64,000 nucleotides of DNA from Streptomyces cinnamoneus. Its GTDB lineage: Bacteria; Actinomycetota; Actinomycetes; Streptomycetales; Streptomycetaceae. The stretch spans positions 2,849,001 through 2,913,000 of the forward strand of contig NZ_PKFQ01000001.1 of assembly GCF_002939475.1 (NCBI RefSeq). Reading direction: 5' to 3'. This document shows positions 51,519-59,714 of the stretch, piece after piece. The stretch's first letter is position 1. Every line of letters begins with the position of its first letter. The position numbers and the translations under genes are program-made. Under the pieces are notes generated by a model. It was not told the DNA's origin. It saw only the letters and a program-made list of their open reading frames with translations, and ran no database searches.

Positions 51519-52400
51519 TCAGTGACGCTCCGTGCTCTCCCGGGTGTCGGCCGCCCCTCCCGCGCCCACCAGCCCGGTGGGGGCCGCCCCCAGCCGGGGC
51601 GCGAGACGCCGCATCTCACGGGGGCCCGCCAGACCGATCAGGGTGGGCAGCAGGCCCCGCACCGGCTGTGTGGCCCGCAGCCACGCCTGCCCGTACACGT
51701 GCGCCGACCGCCGCTCGACGCCCGCCACCAGCCGGTCGGCGGTCGGGCCGAGGGGGTAGGTGCGGTTGGCGGGCCACGGCAGCCGCCGCCGCGACTCCCG
51801 CATGACCTCGGCCTCGTCGGCCCCGCGCACCATGTCGGTGTCGGTCCAGCTCAGGTACGCCACCCCCACCCGTACGCCCCGGTGGGCGACCTCGGCCCGC
51901 AGGCTGTGCGCGTAGGCCTCCACTCCGGCCTTCGACGCGCAGTAGGCGGTCATCAGGGGCGCCGGGGCGATGGCGGCGAACGAGGCGATCTGGAGGAGGT
52001 AGCCGCGGCTCTCCGCCAGCAGGGGCAGGAACGCCCGCCCGGTGACCGCACTGCCGATCAGGTTGACCTCGACGACGCGGCGCCAGGCGGCGGGATCGCC
52101 GGCGTCCAGGGGGCCGCCGGCGGCCACCCCGGCGTTCGCGACGACGACGTCCACCTTGCCGAAGCGGTCCTTGACCTCGCGGGCGACGCGGGCCATCGCC
52201 TCCCCGTCGGTGACGTCCGCGTGCCAGTGGGCGGCGCCGGGCAGGGCCTGGGCGACCCGGCGCAGTTCGTCCCGCTCCAGACCGACCAGCGCCACGGCCG
52301 CCCCGCGCGCGGACAGCTTGCGGGCCAGCGCCTCCCCGAGCCCCCGGGCGGCGCCGGTGACGACGGCGACCTGCCCGTGCAGGCTCGTGCGGGCCCTCAT
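51519..52400 (-). CDS. Short-chain dehydrogenase/reductase coupled to the monooxygenase
   Basis: This 293-residue SDR has VAVVTGAARGLGEALAR, VANAGVA, IASFAAIAPAPLMTAYCASKAGVEAYAHSL (Ser, Tyr, Lys triad). A C-terminal extension of about 60 residues is typical of the mycobacterial SDRs that follow Baeyer-Villiger monooxygenases. Its ATG at 52400 overlaps the monooxygenase stop (ATGA). The substrate is unknown; long-chain or terpenoid alcohols are plausible. Confidence 0.9.
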   Translation of the reverse strand: MRARTSLHGQVAVVTGAARGLGEALARKLSARGAAVALVGLERDELRRVAQALPGAAHWHADVTDGEAMARVAREVKDRFGKVDVVVANAGVAAGGPLDAGDPAAWRRVVEVNLIGSAVTGRAFLPLLAESRGYLLQIASFAAIAPAPLMTAYCASKAGVEAYAHSLRAEVAHRGVRVGVAYLSWTDTDMVRGADEAEVMRESRRRLPWPANRTYPLGPTADRLVAGVERRSAHVYGQAWLRATQPVRGLLPTLIGLAGPREMRRLAPRLGAAPTGLVGAGGAADTRESTERH

Positions 52401-53938
52401 CGCGCGGCCTGCGCGACGGGGGCGGCGCTGCGGACCCGGGGCGCCCGCAGCACCTGGTACTCGGCGATGTCGACCCGCCGGGTGACCTTGCGGAACTCGC
52501 CCGTCGAGCCGGGCCAGACGGTGGTGTTGCGGCCGTGCTCGTCGAGGTACCAGCTGTCGCAGCCGGTGTTCCAGACCGTGCGGGTCATGCGCTGCTGGAG
52601 CCGGCGGTTCCAGGCCCGGGTGGCGGAGGGCCGGGCGTCGAGCGCGGCCCGGCCGCCGATGGTGCCGAGCTGGCGCAGGAAGTCGGCGAGGTAGTTCAGC
52701 TGGGCCTCGATGATGAGGATCATCGAGCTGTTCCCCAGGCCGGTGTTGGGCCCGATGATCGTGAGGAAGTTGGGAAAGCCGGGCACGCTGGCGCCGCGCA
52801 GCGCCGCCATGCCGCCGTTCTTCCACTCCTGGGCGAGCGTGGTGCCGGACGCGCCGGTGACGCGGGTGGCGATCGGCATGTCCGTCACGCGGAAGCCGGT
52901 GCCGAAGACGATGGCGTCGGCCTCCGCCTCGGTGCCGTCGGCGGCGACGAGCGTGGAACCGCGCACCGCGGCCAGGCCGGAGGCGACGACGTCCACGTTG
53001 GGGCGGGTGAGGGCGGGGTAGTAGTCGTTGGACAGCAGGATGCGCTTGCAGCCGATGCGGTAGTCGGGCAGCAGCTTGGCGCGCAGCGCGGGGTCCTTGA
53101 CGGCCTTGCGCAGATGGCTCGCGGCCCAGCGCTCCAAGGCGCCCAGCCGGTCGGGCCACTTGGTGAACAGCCCCACCTGCAATTCCCGCGCGCCCCACAG
53201 CATGCCGCGCCGCACGGCCCGGGTGGCCGGCACCCTGGAGTGCAGCCACTGCTCGGCAGCGGTGATGGCACGGTCCGCCCGCGGCAGCACCCAGGGCGGG
53301 GTGCGCTGGAAGAGGGTCAGGCGCGCGACCTCGGGCTGGATGCCGGGCACGATCTGGATGGCGGACGCGCCGGTGCCGACCACGGCGACGCGCTTGCCGC
53401 GCAGGTCGTAGCCGTGGTCCCAGCGCGAGGAGTGGAAGACCTTGCCGGGGAAGTCCGCGAGCCCCGGGACGTCGGGGATCCGGTGGTCGGAGAGCGGCCC
53501 GGTGGCGGAGACGACGACGTCGGCGGTGTAGTCGCCGTCCGCCGCGCCGATCTCCCAGTGCAGCCGCTCGGTGTCCCATTTCAGCGACCGCACCTCGCAG
53601 TTCAGCCGGATGTGCGGCCGGAGGCCGAAGGTGTCGGCGACCTGCTCCAGATAGGCGCGGATGTGCGGCTGGCCGGAGAAGGCGCGCGGCCACTCGGGGT
53701 TGGGCGCGAAGGAGAAGGAGTAGAGGTGCGAGGGCACGTCGCAGGCGCAGCCGGGATAGGTGTTGTCGCGCCAGGTGCCGCCGATCGCCCCGGCCCGCTC
53801 CAGGACCACGAAGTCGGTGATCCCCTCCCGGCGCAGCCGCACGGCGGCGCCCAGACCGCCGAAGCCCGCGCCGATCACCGCCACCCGTACGTGCCGCACG
53901 GTCCTCCCGTGCCGTTCCCGGTCTATCTGCCCGGTCAT
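52397..53938 (-). CDS. Baeyer-Villiger flavin monooxygenase
   Basis: This 513-residue FAD/NADPH enzyme carries the first Rossmann loop RVAVIGAGFGGLGAA, the type I BVMO fingerprint FPGKVFHSSRWDH (FxGxxxHxxxW), and the second loop VAVVGTGASAIQ. It inserts oxygen next to a ketone or oxidises a heteroatom. The start at 53938 follows GGAGG; the protein MTGQIDRERHGRTVRHVRVAVIGAG has a short tail. It is the first gene of a two-gene unit with the SDR and is divergent from a MerR regulator, which probably controls it. Confidence 0.92.
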   Translation of the reverse strand: MTGQIDRERHGRTVRHVRVAVIGAGFGGLGAAVRLRREGITDFVVLERAGAIGGTWRDNTYPGCACDVPSHLYSFSFAPNPEWPRAFSGQPHIRAYLEQVADTFGLRPHIRLNCEVRSLKWDTERLHWEIGAADGDYTADVVVSATGPLSDHRIPDVPGLADFPGKVFHSSRWDHGYDLRGKRVAVVGTGASAIQIVPGIQPEVARLTLFQRTPPWVLPRADRAITAAEQWLHSRVPATRAVRRGMLWGARELQVGLFTKWPDRLGALERWAASHLRKAVKDPALRAKLLPDYRIGCKRILLSNDYYPALTRPNVDVVASGLAAVRGSTLVAADGTEAEADAIVFGTGFRVTDMPIATRVTGASGTTLAQEWKNGGMAALRGASVPGFPNFLTIIGPNTGLGNSSMILIIEAQLNYLADFLRQLGTIGGRAALDARPSATRAWNRRLQQRMTRTVWNTGCDSWYLDEHGRNTTVWPGSTGEFRKVTRRVDIAEYQVLRAPRVRSAAPVAQAAR

Positions 53939-53976
53939 GCCGCCTCCAGCCCTCAGAGCGAAAGTCCTCAGCACGC

Positions 53977-53998
53977 GATCGCGCCAGCGATCACTGGC
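53977..53998. promoter_or_regulatory. Overlapping palindromes before the monooxygenase
   Basis: GATCGC-gcca-GCGATC (53977-53992) is perfect. GCCAG-cgatca-CTGGC (53983-53998) overlaps it with two mismatches. They lie 39 bases upstream of the monooxygenase ATG. They are candidates for MerR or another regulator; MerR sites usually have a long spacer, so the assignment is weak. Confidence 0.4.
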
Positions 53999-54071
53999 AC
54001 GATGGAGCGTAGGGCAGGGACGGGCCCGAGCGATAGAGGCTCAGGGAAGGGAAGTTACCCGGGGTCACACG

Positions 54072-54077
54072 TAGGCT
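54072..54077 (+). promoter_or_regulatory. MerR -10 box close to the GTG start
   Basis: TAGGCT (54072-54077) is followed after six bases by the GTG start at 54084, with no ribosome-binding site. A leaderless transcript is likely; no -35 is recognised. Confidence 0.5.
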
Positions 54078-54083
54078 TCCCGC

Positions 54084-54851
54084 GTGGCGAACGACGGGGA
54101 ACGCGAGTACCGGGTGGCGGAACTGGCCGGGGAGGCCGGCATCACCGTCCGCACCCTGCGCTTCTACCGGGAGCGCAAGCTCATACCGCCTCCCCGCCGC
54201 GACGGCCGCATAGCCTGGTACAACGACCATCACCTCGCCCGGCTGCGCACCATCGCCGCCCTGCTGGAGCGCGGTCACACCCTGGGCGGCATCGCCGAGC
54301 TCTTCGCCGCCTTCGAGTGCGGCCGGGACGTCGGCGAACTCCTGGGACTGGCCGGTGCCGGCATCACCGTCCCCTGGTCGGAGGAGACCGCGATCCGGCT
54401 CAGCCCGGAGGACCTGGCGGACCGCTTCGCGGGCGAGGTCACCCCGGAGAACCTCACGGCCGCGCTGGACATCGGCTATCTGGCCCTGGACGGCGACGAG
54501 ATCGTCCACGTGAGCCGCCGCTTGCTGGAGGCGTCCACGGCACTGGTCCGCAGCGGGGTGCCGCTCGCGGCGGTGCTGGCGGCGGGGCGCCAGGTACGGA
54601 CCCACGCGAACGCGATGGCCGAGACGTTCACGGACCTGATCCGCGACCACGTCCCGGAGGAAGCGAGGGAGGCCCTCCGCCCCTTCGCCAAGGCGGTGGT
54701 GGAGGCGGAGTTCACGATGGCGATGGACCGCCGGGCCAGAACGCAGGAGACCCCTGACCGGAACAGCGGGGGAAGCCCCAGCCAAACGCAACCAGCGGAC
54801 GGGGCCGGACGGGAGGGGGCGGGGCGGGGAGGGCCCTGGCAGGGGGCGTAA
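54084..54851 (+). CDS. MerR-family regulator with low-complexity tail
   Basis: This 255-residue protein has the MerR HTH YRVAELAGEAGITVRTLRFYRERKLIPPPRRDGRIAWYNDHHLARLRTI at about 9-58 and a long helical domain. The last about 40 residues, rich in Gly, Arg, Ser and Gln, are read out of the large inverted repeat (54815-54944), so the true C-terminus may have been extended by the repeat. The GTG at 54084 is the only sensible start. It is divergent from the monooxygenase unit. Confidence 0.87.
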   Translation: MANDGEREYRVAELAGEAGITVRTLRFYRERKLIPPPRRDGRIAWYNDHHLARLRTIAALLERGHTLGGIAELFAAFECGRDVGELLGLAGAGITVPWSEETAIRLSPEDLADRFAGEVTPENLTAALDIGYLALDGDEIVHVSRRLLEASTALVRSGVPLAAVLAAGRQVRTHANAMAETFTDLIRDHVPEEAREALRPFAKAVVEAEFTMAMDRRARTQETPDRNSGGSPSQTQPADGAGREGAGRGGPWQGA

Positions 54852-54944
54852 AGCGGTTTCGCGGGCGGTGCCGGGTGCGAGGGAAACAGAGGGTGAGGCC
54901 CGCGAAATCGCAGCCCCCAGAAGGGCCCTCCCCGCCCCGCCCCC
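54815..54944. repeat. 130-bp near-palindrome at the end of the MerR gene
   Basis: Outer arms of 23 bases are identical (54815-54837 with 54922-54944), based on runs of G or C. Inner arms of 14 bases (54853-54866 with 54898-54911) match except one. Short GGGGGC/GCCCCC words lie between. It extends across the MerR stop codon at 54851 and ends before the convergent MFS gene. It can fold into a long stem and could act as a terminator for both genes. Confidence 0.75.
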
Positions 54945-54980
54945 GGCACCACGACCGGCGCCCCGGCGCCGCGAGGCGCA

Positions 54981-56534
54981 TCAGTTCACGGGCTGGCCCG
55001 CACCCGACGCCGCCGCCCGGCGCACAGCACCCGCGGCAGACGCACCCGCGGCGGACGCACCCGGCAGAGCGACCACCGGCCGCCGCACCAGCACCAGAGC
55101 CACCACCCCACCGACAAGCCCCACCGCCCCGGACACCAGGAAGACGTCCCGCAACCCGGCCGCGAACGCCTCGCGCACCACGTGCTCGACCACCGCACGC
55201 CGTCCGCCGTCCGCCTGCCCGATCACCGCGGCCGCCTGCCCGCCGGCCAGCGCGTCCGCCGGCACCCCGCCACCGTGCCCGCGCACGGCCCCGCTCAGCC
55301 CGGCGTGGAAGACCGCGCCCAGCACCGCGATGCCCAGCGCGTTGCCCAGCTGGCGGGCGGTGTTGACGGCACCGCTGGCCGTACCGCCCCGCGCGGGCGG
55401 TACGGACGCCAGCGCGGTGGAGGCCAGCGCGGGAGTGGCGAGCCCGACACCGACGCCGGTCACGGCGAGGCCCGGGGCCAGGGCCGTCCACGTCGAGTCG
55501 GCCTCGACGAACGCCTGCGCCAACGCGCCCGCGCCGATCAGCAGCATCCCCACCCCCACCGTCAGCCGCGGCGAGACGCCGTGCAGGAAGCGCCCGGCCA
55601 GGGACGCGACCACGAACGCCGCCACGCTCATCGGCAGACAGGCGAGTCCGGCGGTCACCGGCCCCATGCCGCGCACGGACTGCAACCACAGCGACGTGTA
55701 GGCGAGGTAGGAGAACGCGGCGACGGACAGCAGCACGGCCGCGACCATCAGCCCGGAGAACGACCCGCCGCGAAAGAGCCCGAGGTCCAGCATCGGCTGC
55801 CTGCCGCGCAGTTCGACGACGACGAACACCAGCAGCGCCAGCGCCGCCAGGGCGAAGAGCCCGAGCGTGGTGCCGGAGGCCCAGCCGTGGTCCTCGCCCT
55901 TGATCAGGGCGTAGGTCGCCGTGCCGGCCGCGACCGTGAAGGCCGCCGTGCCGGGCAGGTCCACGCCCCGCGCGGGGGAGGTCCGCGAGCGGGGGACGAA
56001 CTTCAGCGTCATCGCGATGGCGAGCACGCTGAGGGGAAGGTTCACGTAGAAGATCCAGCGCCAGTCGAGGTGCTGGGTCAGCAGGCCGCCCATGACCGGC
56101 CCGGCCGCCGACGCGGCGCCGCTGACCGCGCCCCACACGCCGAAGGCGAGCCCCCGGTCCCGGCCCTGGTAGAGGCCGGCGATCAGGGCGGTGGTCGTGG
56201 CGAGCATCGCCGCCCCGCCGATCCCCTGGACCGCGCGGAAGGCGATCAGCACCTCCGGGCCCGACGCCAGCCCGCAGGCCAGCGAGGCGAGGGCGAACAG
56301 CACCAGCCCCACCACGTACACCCGGCGGTGGCCGATCTTGTCGGCGAGGGATCCGACGCCCAGCAGCAGTGCCGCCAGGGCCAGCGCGTAGACGTCCATG
56401 ACCCACTGCAGGTCCGCGAACGTGGTGTGCAGGCCCCGGGCCATGTCGGGCAGGGCGACCACGACGATGGTCACGTCCACCAACAGCATGAACGTCCCCA
56501 GGCATACCGCGACGAGCGGCAGCCACTTGCGCAT
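54981..56534 (-). CDS. MFS exporter (DHA2 family, 14 helices)
   Basis: This 517-residue protein has 14 hydrophobic segments, with LLVDVTIVVVALPDMARGL (D1), GVGSLADKIGHRRVYVVG (motif A), and WRWIFYVNLPL, the typical motif of EmrB/QacA exporters. The ATG at 56534 follows GGAGG at good distance. It is divergent from the AsnC-type regulator. The substrate is not indicated. Confidence 0.9.
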   Translation of the reverse strand: MRKWLPLVAVCLGTFMLLVDVTIVVVALPDMARGLHTTFADLQWVMDVYALALAALLLGVGSLADKIGHRRVYVVGLVLFALASLACGLASGPEVLIAFRAVQGIGGAAMLATTTALIAGLYQGRDRGLAFGVWGAVSGAASAAGPVMGGLLTQHLDWRWIFYVNLPLSVLAIAMTLKFVPRSRTSPARGVDLPGTAAFTVAAGTATYALIKGEDHGWASGTTLGLFALAALALLVFVVVELRGRQPMLDLGLFRGGSFSGLMVAAVLLSVAAFSYLAYTSLWLQSVRGMGPVTAGLACLPMSVAAFVVASLAGRFLHGVSPRLTVGVGMLLIGAGALAQAFVEADSTWTALAPGLAVTGVGVGLATPALASTALASVPPARGGTASGAVNTARQLGNALGIAVLGAVFHAGLSGAVRGHGGGVPADALAGGQAAAVIGQADGGRRAVVEHVVREAFAAGLRDVFLVSGAVGLVGGVVALVLVRRPVVALPGASAAGASAAGAVRRAAASGAGQPVN

Positions 56535-56669
56535 CGGAAACCTCCGCGAATTCTTCGATCAGTTCTCATCGGTCGCCGTCGAACATCACACCCCATGCAC
56601 GGAAACAAGAATCCAGACGCCCAGCACCGACGGATTTCCCTCACCATTCCCCGTGCGATGATGGAAACC

Positions 56670-57671
56670 ATGGACACCGAACAGGAGCTCGACCTCCTCG
56701 ACCGCCAGCTGGTCCAGGCGCTGCGGCTCGACGGCCGGGCGTCCTTCAGCCGGCTGGCCACCGTCCTGGGGGTCACCGACCAGACCGTGATCCGCCGCTA
56801 CCGCCGGCTGCGCGGCGGGGGGCTGCTCCGGGTCATCGGCCTGCCGGAGGCCCACCGTGTCGGCCTCCACGAGACGCGGCTGCGCATCCAGTGCGCCCTG
56901 GGCGCGGCCGTGCCCATCGCGGACGCGCTGGCCCGCCGCGCCGACAGTGCCTGGGTCAAGATCTACTCCAGCGGCACCGAGGTGGGCTGCCTGATCCGCT
57001 CCCACAGCCGGGACGAGCGCGACGCGCTCCTGCTGCAGAAGCTGCCGCGCACCCAGCACGTCACCGCGATCACCTCGCACGACCTGCTGCACGGCTACAG
57101 CCGCAACCCGGGCCGCCGGTGGGGGGCCGAGGTGCTGGACGAGGGCCAGGTCCGGGCGCTGGAGCGCCCGCAGGCCACCGACGGGGACCGGGTCCGGCTC
57201 GACGACGCGGACCGGGCGATGCTGGCCCTGCTCGCCCGCGACGGCAGGGCCGGCTATCCCGACCTGGCCAGGGCGGCCGGCCGCTCGGAGTCCACGGTCC
57301 GGCGCCGCCTGGACCACCTGCGCGAGAGCGGGGTCCTCTACTTCGACGTGGAGATCATGCCGGTCCACTTCGGCTGCGAGACCGAGGCGTCCCTGTCGGC
57401 CACCGTCGCCCCGTCCGACCTGGCCGAGGTCGGCCACGCCCTCGCCGGCCACCCGGAGGTCGCCTGGGCGGCGGCGACCACCGGCACCTCGAACCTGGCC
57501 GCGACCGTGCTGTGCCGGGACAACAAAGCCCTGTACGCCTACGTCACGGAACGCCTGGGCGCGCTGAAGGCGGTGCGCCAGCTGGAGGTCGTACCGGTGC
57601 TCCGCGCCGTCAAGCGGGCCGGCCTGCTCACCGACGGCACGCGCCTGTTCGATCCCCCGGCCGGGGGCTGA
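56670..57671 (+). CDS. Lrp/AsnC-type regulator with two HTH modules
   Basis: This 333-residue protein holds two winged-helix modules: LDLLDRQLVQALRLDGRASFSRLATVLGVTDQTVIRRYRRLRGGGLLRV (about 5-53) and LDDADRAMLALLARDGRAGYPDLARAAGRSESTVRRRLDHLRESGVLYF (about 177-225), each followed by a ligand-domain half. Such tandem Lrp proteins are found in Streptomyces. The start at 56670 gives a short N-terminus; 56658 and 56661 are alternatives. Divergent to the MFS gene, so it probably controls it. Confidence 0.86.
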   Translation: MDTEQELDLLDRQLVQALRLDGRASFSRLATVLGVTDQTVIRRYRRLRGGGLLRVIGLPEAHRVGLHETRLRIQCALGAAVPIADALARRADSAWVKIYSSGTEVGCLIRSHSRDERDALLLQKLPRTQHVTAITSHDLLHGYSRNPGRRWGAEVLDEGQVRALERPQATDGDRVRLDDADRAMLALLARDGRAGYPDLARAAGRSESTVRRRLDHLRESGVLYFDVEIMPVHFGCETEASLSATVAPSDLAEVGHALAGHPEVAWAAATTGTSNLAATVLCRDNKALYAYVTERLGALKAVRQLEVVPVLRAVKRAGLLTDGTRLFDPPAGG

Positions 57672-57707
57672 GGCGACGGCCCGCCGCGCCTGAGCGCGCA
57701 GACGCGC

Positions 57708-58505
57708 CTACGCGCCGAAGACCGCCGTCACGGGCGCGTGGTCGCTCCAGCGCTCGGCGTGCGTGGCGGCGCGCTCCACGTGGGCCTTGAGGGCCCGGCC
57801 GGCCAGGCCCTGCGTGGCGGCGAGGTAGTCGATGCGCCAGCCCGAGTCGTTGTCGAAGGCGCGCCCGCGGTAGGACCACCAGGAGTACGGGCCCTCGACG
57901 CCCGGGTGGAGGGCGCGGACGACGTCCGTGTACTCCTCGAAGACCTTGCTGAGCCACTCCCGCTCCTCCGGGAGGAAGCCCGCGCTCTTGCGGTTGGCCT
58001 TCCAGTTCTTGAGGTCCGCCTCGGTGTGGGCGATGTTCCAGTCGCCGCAGACCAGCACCTCACGGCCCTCCGCCGCCGCGCGGGCCTTCAGACCCACCAG
58101 GTAGGGCAGGAACTCCGCCATGAAGCGTTCCTTCTCGTCCTGGCGCTCGGTGCCGACCTCGCCCGAGGGCAGGTACAGGCTGGCGACCGTCACACCCGGC
58201 AGGTCGATCTCGGCGTAGCGGCCGCTGCCGTCGAACTCCGCCGAGCCGAACCCGATCCGCACCGCGTCCGGCTCGCGCCGCGAGTAGAGCGAGACGCCGG
58301 CGCGGCCCTTGGCCGCCGCCGGGGCGTGCACGACGTGCCAGCCCTCCGGCTCGCGGACCTCGTCGGGGAGCTGGTGGGGCTCGGCGCGCACCTCCTGGAG
58401 GCAGACGACGTCGGCCTCGGTCAGCGCCAGCCACTCCACGAAGCCCTTCTTGGCCGCGGCGCGCAGTCCGTTCACATTCGCAGTGGTTACGGTCAGGTTC
58501 GGCAT
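57708..58505 (-). CDS. xthA: Exodeoxyribonuclease III
   Basis: This 265-residue enzyme repairs abasic sites and 3' blocking groups in DNA. The family motifs are present: LTVTTANVNGLRAAAKKG with the metal-binding Asn, CLQEVRA with the catalytic Glu, VCGDWNIAHTEADLKNWK and the terminal YLAATQGLAGR and WSDHAPV with the catalytic Asp-His. The ATG at 58505 is preceded by TATCGT at 58518-58513 (minus strand) seven bases away. It is convergent with the Lrp gene. Confidence 0.93.
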   Translation of the reverse strand: MPNLTVTTANVNGLRAAAKKGFVEWLALTEADVVCLQEVRAEPHQLPDEVREPEGWHVVHAPAAAKGRAGVSLYSRREPDAVRIGFGSAEFDGSGRYAEIDLPGVTVASLYLPSGEVGTERQDEKERFMAEFLPYLVGLKARAAAEGREVLVCGDWNIAHTEADLKNWKANRKSAGFLPEEREWLSKVFEEYTDVVRALHPGVEGPYSWWSYRGRAFDNDSGWRIDYLAATQGLAGRALKAHVERAATHAERWSDHAPVTAVFGA

Positions 58506-58512
58506 TCCCGGC

Positions 58513-58565
58513 ACGATACCGACTCCCCGGCCCCCTCCCGACCGCCGCCGGTCCGCCCGTACGAT
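58513..58565. promoter_or_regulatory. Back-to-back -10 boxes for xthA and GNAT, both leaderless-like
   Basis: On the minus strand TATCGT (58518-58513) lies seven bases from the xthA ATG. On the plus strand TACGAT (58560-58565) lies seven bases from the GNAT ATG. Neither start has a strong ribosome-binding site in between (GGGA for xthA). Both transcripts could begin at or near the start codon. Confidence 0.5.
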
Positions 58566-58572
58566 CGCCGGC

Positions 58573-59052
58573 ATGGAGATCGTGCCGGTCGCCTACGACC
58601 ACCCCGACGCCGTAAAGCTCAGCGAACAGGTGCAGTTGGAGTACGTCGAGCGGTACGGCGGGGGCGACGACACCCCGCTGGACCCGGCGCAGTTCGCCCC
58701 GCCGCGTGGCCTGTATCTCATCGCGTACGACGCCGGCGGCACACCCCTGGCCACCGGCGGCTGGCGCGCCATGGAGCGCGGCGCGGAGGGGTACGCCGAC
58801 GGGGACGCGGAGCTCAAGCGGATGTACGTGGTGCCCCGGGCGCGCGGCCGGGGCCTGGCCCGTCTGATCCTGGCGCGGCTGGAGGACAACGCCCGCGCGG
58901 CGGGGCGGATCCGCATGGTGCTGGAGACGGGCGACAAGCAGCCGGAGGCCATGACGCTCTACCTCTCCAGCGGCTACGCACCGGTCGTGCCGAAGTTCGG
59001 CCACTACCGCGCGTACGACAGCAGCCGCTGCTTCGGCAAGCCCCTGGGCTAG
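58573..59052 (+). CDS. GNAT-family N-acetyltransferase
   Basis: This 159-residue protein has the GNAT core: AELKRMYVVPRARGRGLARLILARLEDNARA, containing the R/Q-x-x-G-x-G/A loop that binds acetyl-CoA, followed by LYLSSGYAPVVPKFGHY. The ATG at 58573 is the only start in the right place; TACGAT lies seven bases upstream. The acceptor (amine, amino acid, antibiotic or protein) is unknown. It is divergent from xthA. Confidence 0.88.
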   Translation: MEIVPVAYDHPDAVKLSEQVQLEYVERYGGGDDTPLDPAQFAPPRGLYLIAYDAGGTPLATGGWRAMERGAEGYADGDAELKRMYVVPRARGRGLARLILARLEDNARAAGRIRMVLETGDKQPEAMTLYLSSGYAPVVPKFGHYRAYDSSRCFGKPLG

Positions 59053-59077
59053 CGGACCGGCCGAGCCGGCCGCCGGC

Positions 59078-59677
59078 CTACCCGCCGCCCGGAGTGCTCC
59101 CCGGGGCCGCGTCGGAAGTGCCGCCCGGGGCGCCGCCCCGGGGCGTGCCCGAGGCGCCGGCTCCGCCGGCGTCGTGCGCGTCGCCGCGGCCCGCCGCGAT
59201 CGCCGCCTCGACCTCCGCCCGCACCCGTTCGGCCGGGTAGCGGCGCACCTCGCCGAACGGCGCGAGGGCCTCGTCGACCGCGGCCGGATCCTCCTCGCGG
59301 ACCTCGGCCATGAGGACCGTGCTGCCCGGCGGGACCTCGGCGGCCAGCATCTCCAGGGCCGCGTTCGACGCGGTGGCCTGGCGGACGTCGTGCAGCCCGC
59401 CGATCAGGCCGCCCGCGCCGAAGCCGACGAGGACGCCGAGCGGCCCGCCGAGGATGCCCAGGAGGCCGCCGAGGAGGCCGCCCATGGCGAAGGCCGGGGC
59501 GGTGCCGGTGTTGTCGGCGGCGTCGGGGAAGTCCAGGGCGCCCTCCGCGTCCCGGGCGATCACCGTGCCCTCGCGCAGCGTGACGGCGCCGTCGGCGTGG
59601 GCCCGGCGCAGGGCGTCCAGGGCCCGGTGGCCCTTGCGGGGACTGCCGGCATTGAGGAACAGGACGTTGTCGTTCAC
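59078..59677 (-). CDS. DUF1269-like glycine-zipper protein
   Basis: This 199-residue protein begins NDNVLFLNAGSPRKGHRALDALRRAHADG, with a glycine-rich hydrophobic centre (AMGGLLGGLLGILGGPLGVLVGFGAGGLIGGL, about 65-96) and a VLMAEVREEDPAAVDEAL segment, as in DUF1269. The C-terminal 30 residues are Gly/Pro/Ala-rich. The GTG at 59677 is chosen; another GTG nine bases upstream is possible. Function unknown; DUF1269 proteins are stress-related in some bacteria. Confidence 0.78.
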   Translation of the reverse strand: MNDNVLFLNAGSPRKGHRALDALRRAHADGAVTLREGTVIARDAEGALDFPDAADNTGTAPAFAMGGLLGGLLGILGGPLGVLVGFGAGGLIGGLHDVRQATASNAALEMLAAEVPPGSTVLMAEVREEDPAAVDEALAPFGEVRRYPAERVRAEVEAAIAAGRGDAHDAGGAGASGTPRGGAPGGTSDAAPGSTPGGG

Positions 59678-59714
59678 GGCATCCACTCTTGGGCCTGTTC
59701 CCCGCCGCCGCACG

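Noticed and set aside
53977..53998. Attachment site or integrase target
   Set aside because: The palindromes lie in a promoter region with no integrase or tRNA nearby.
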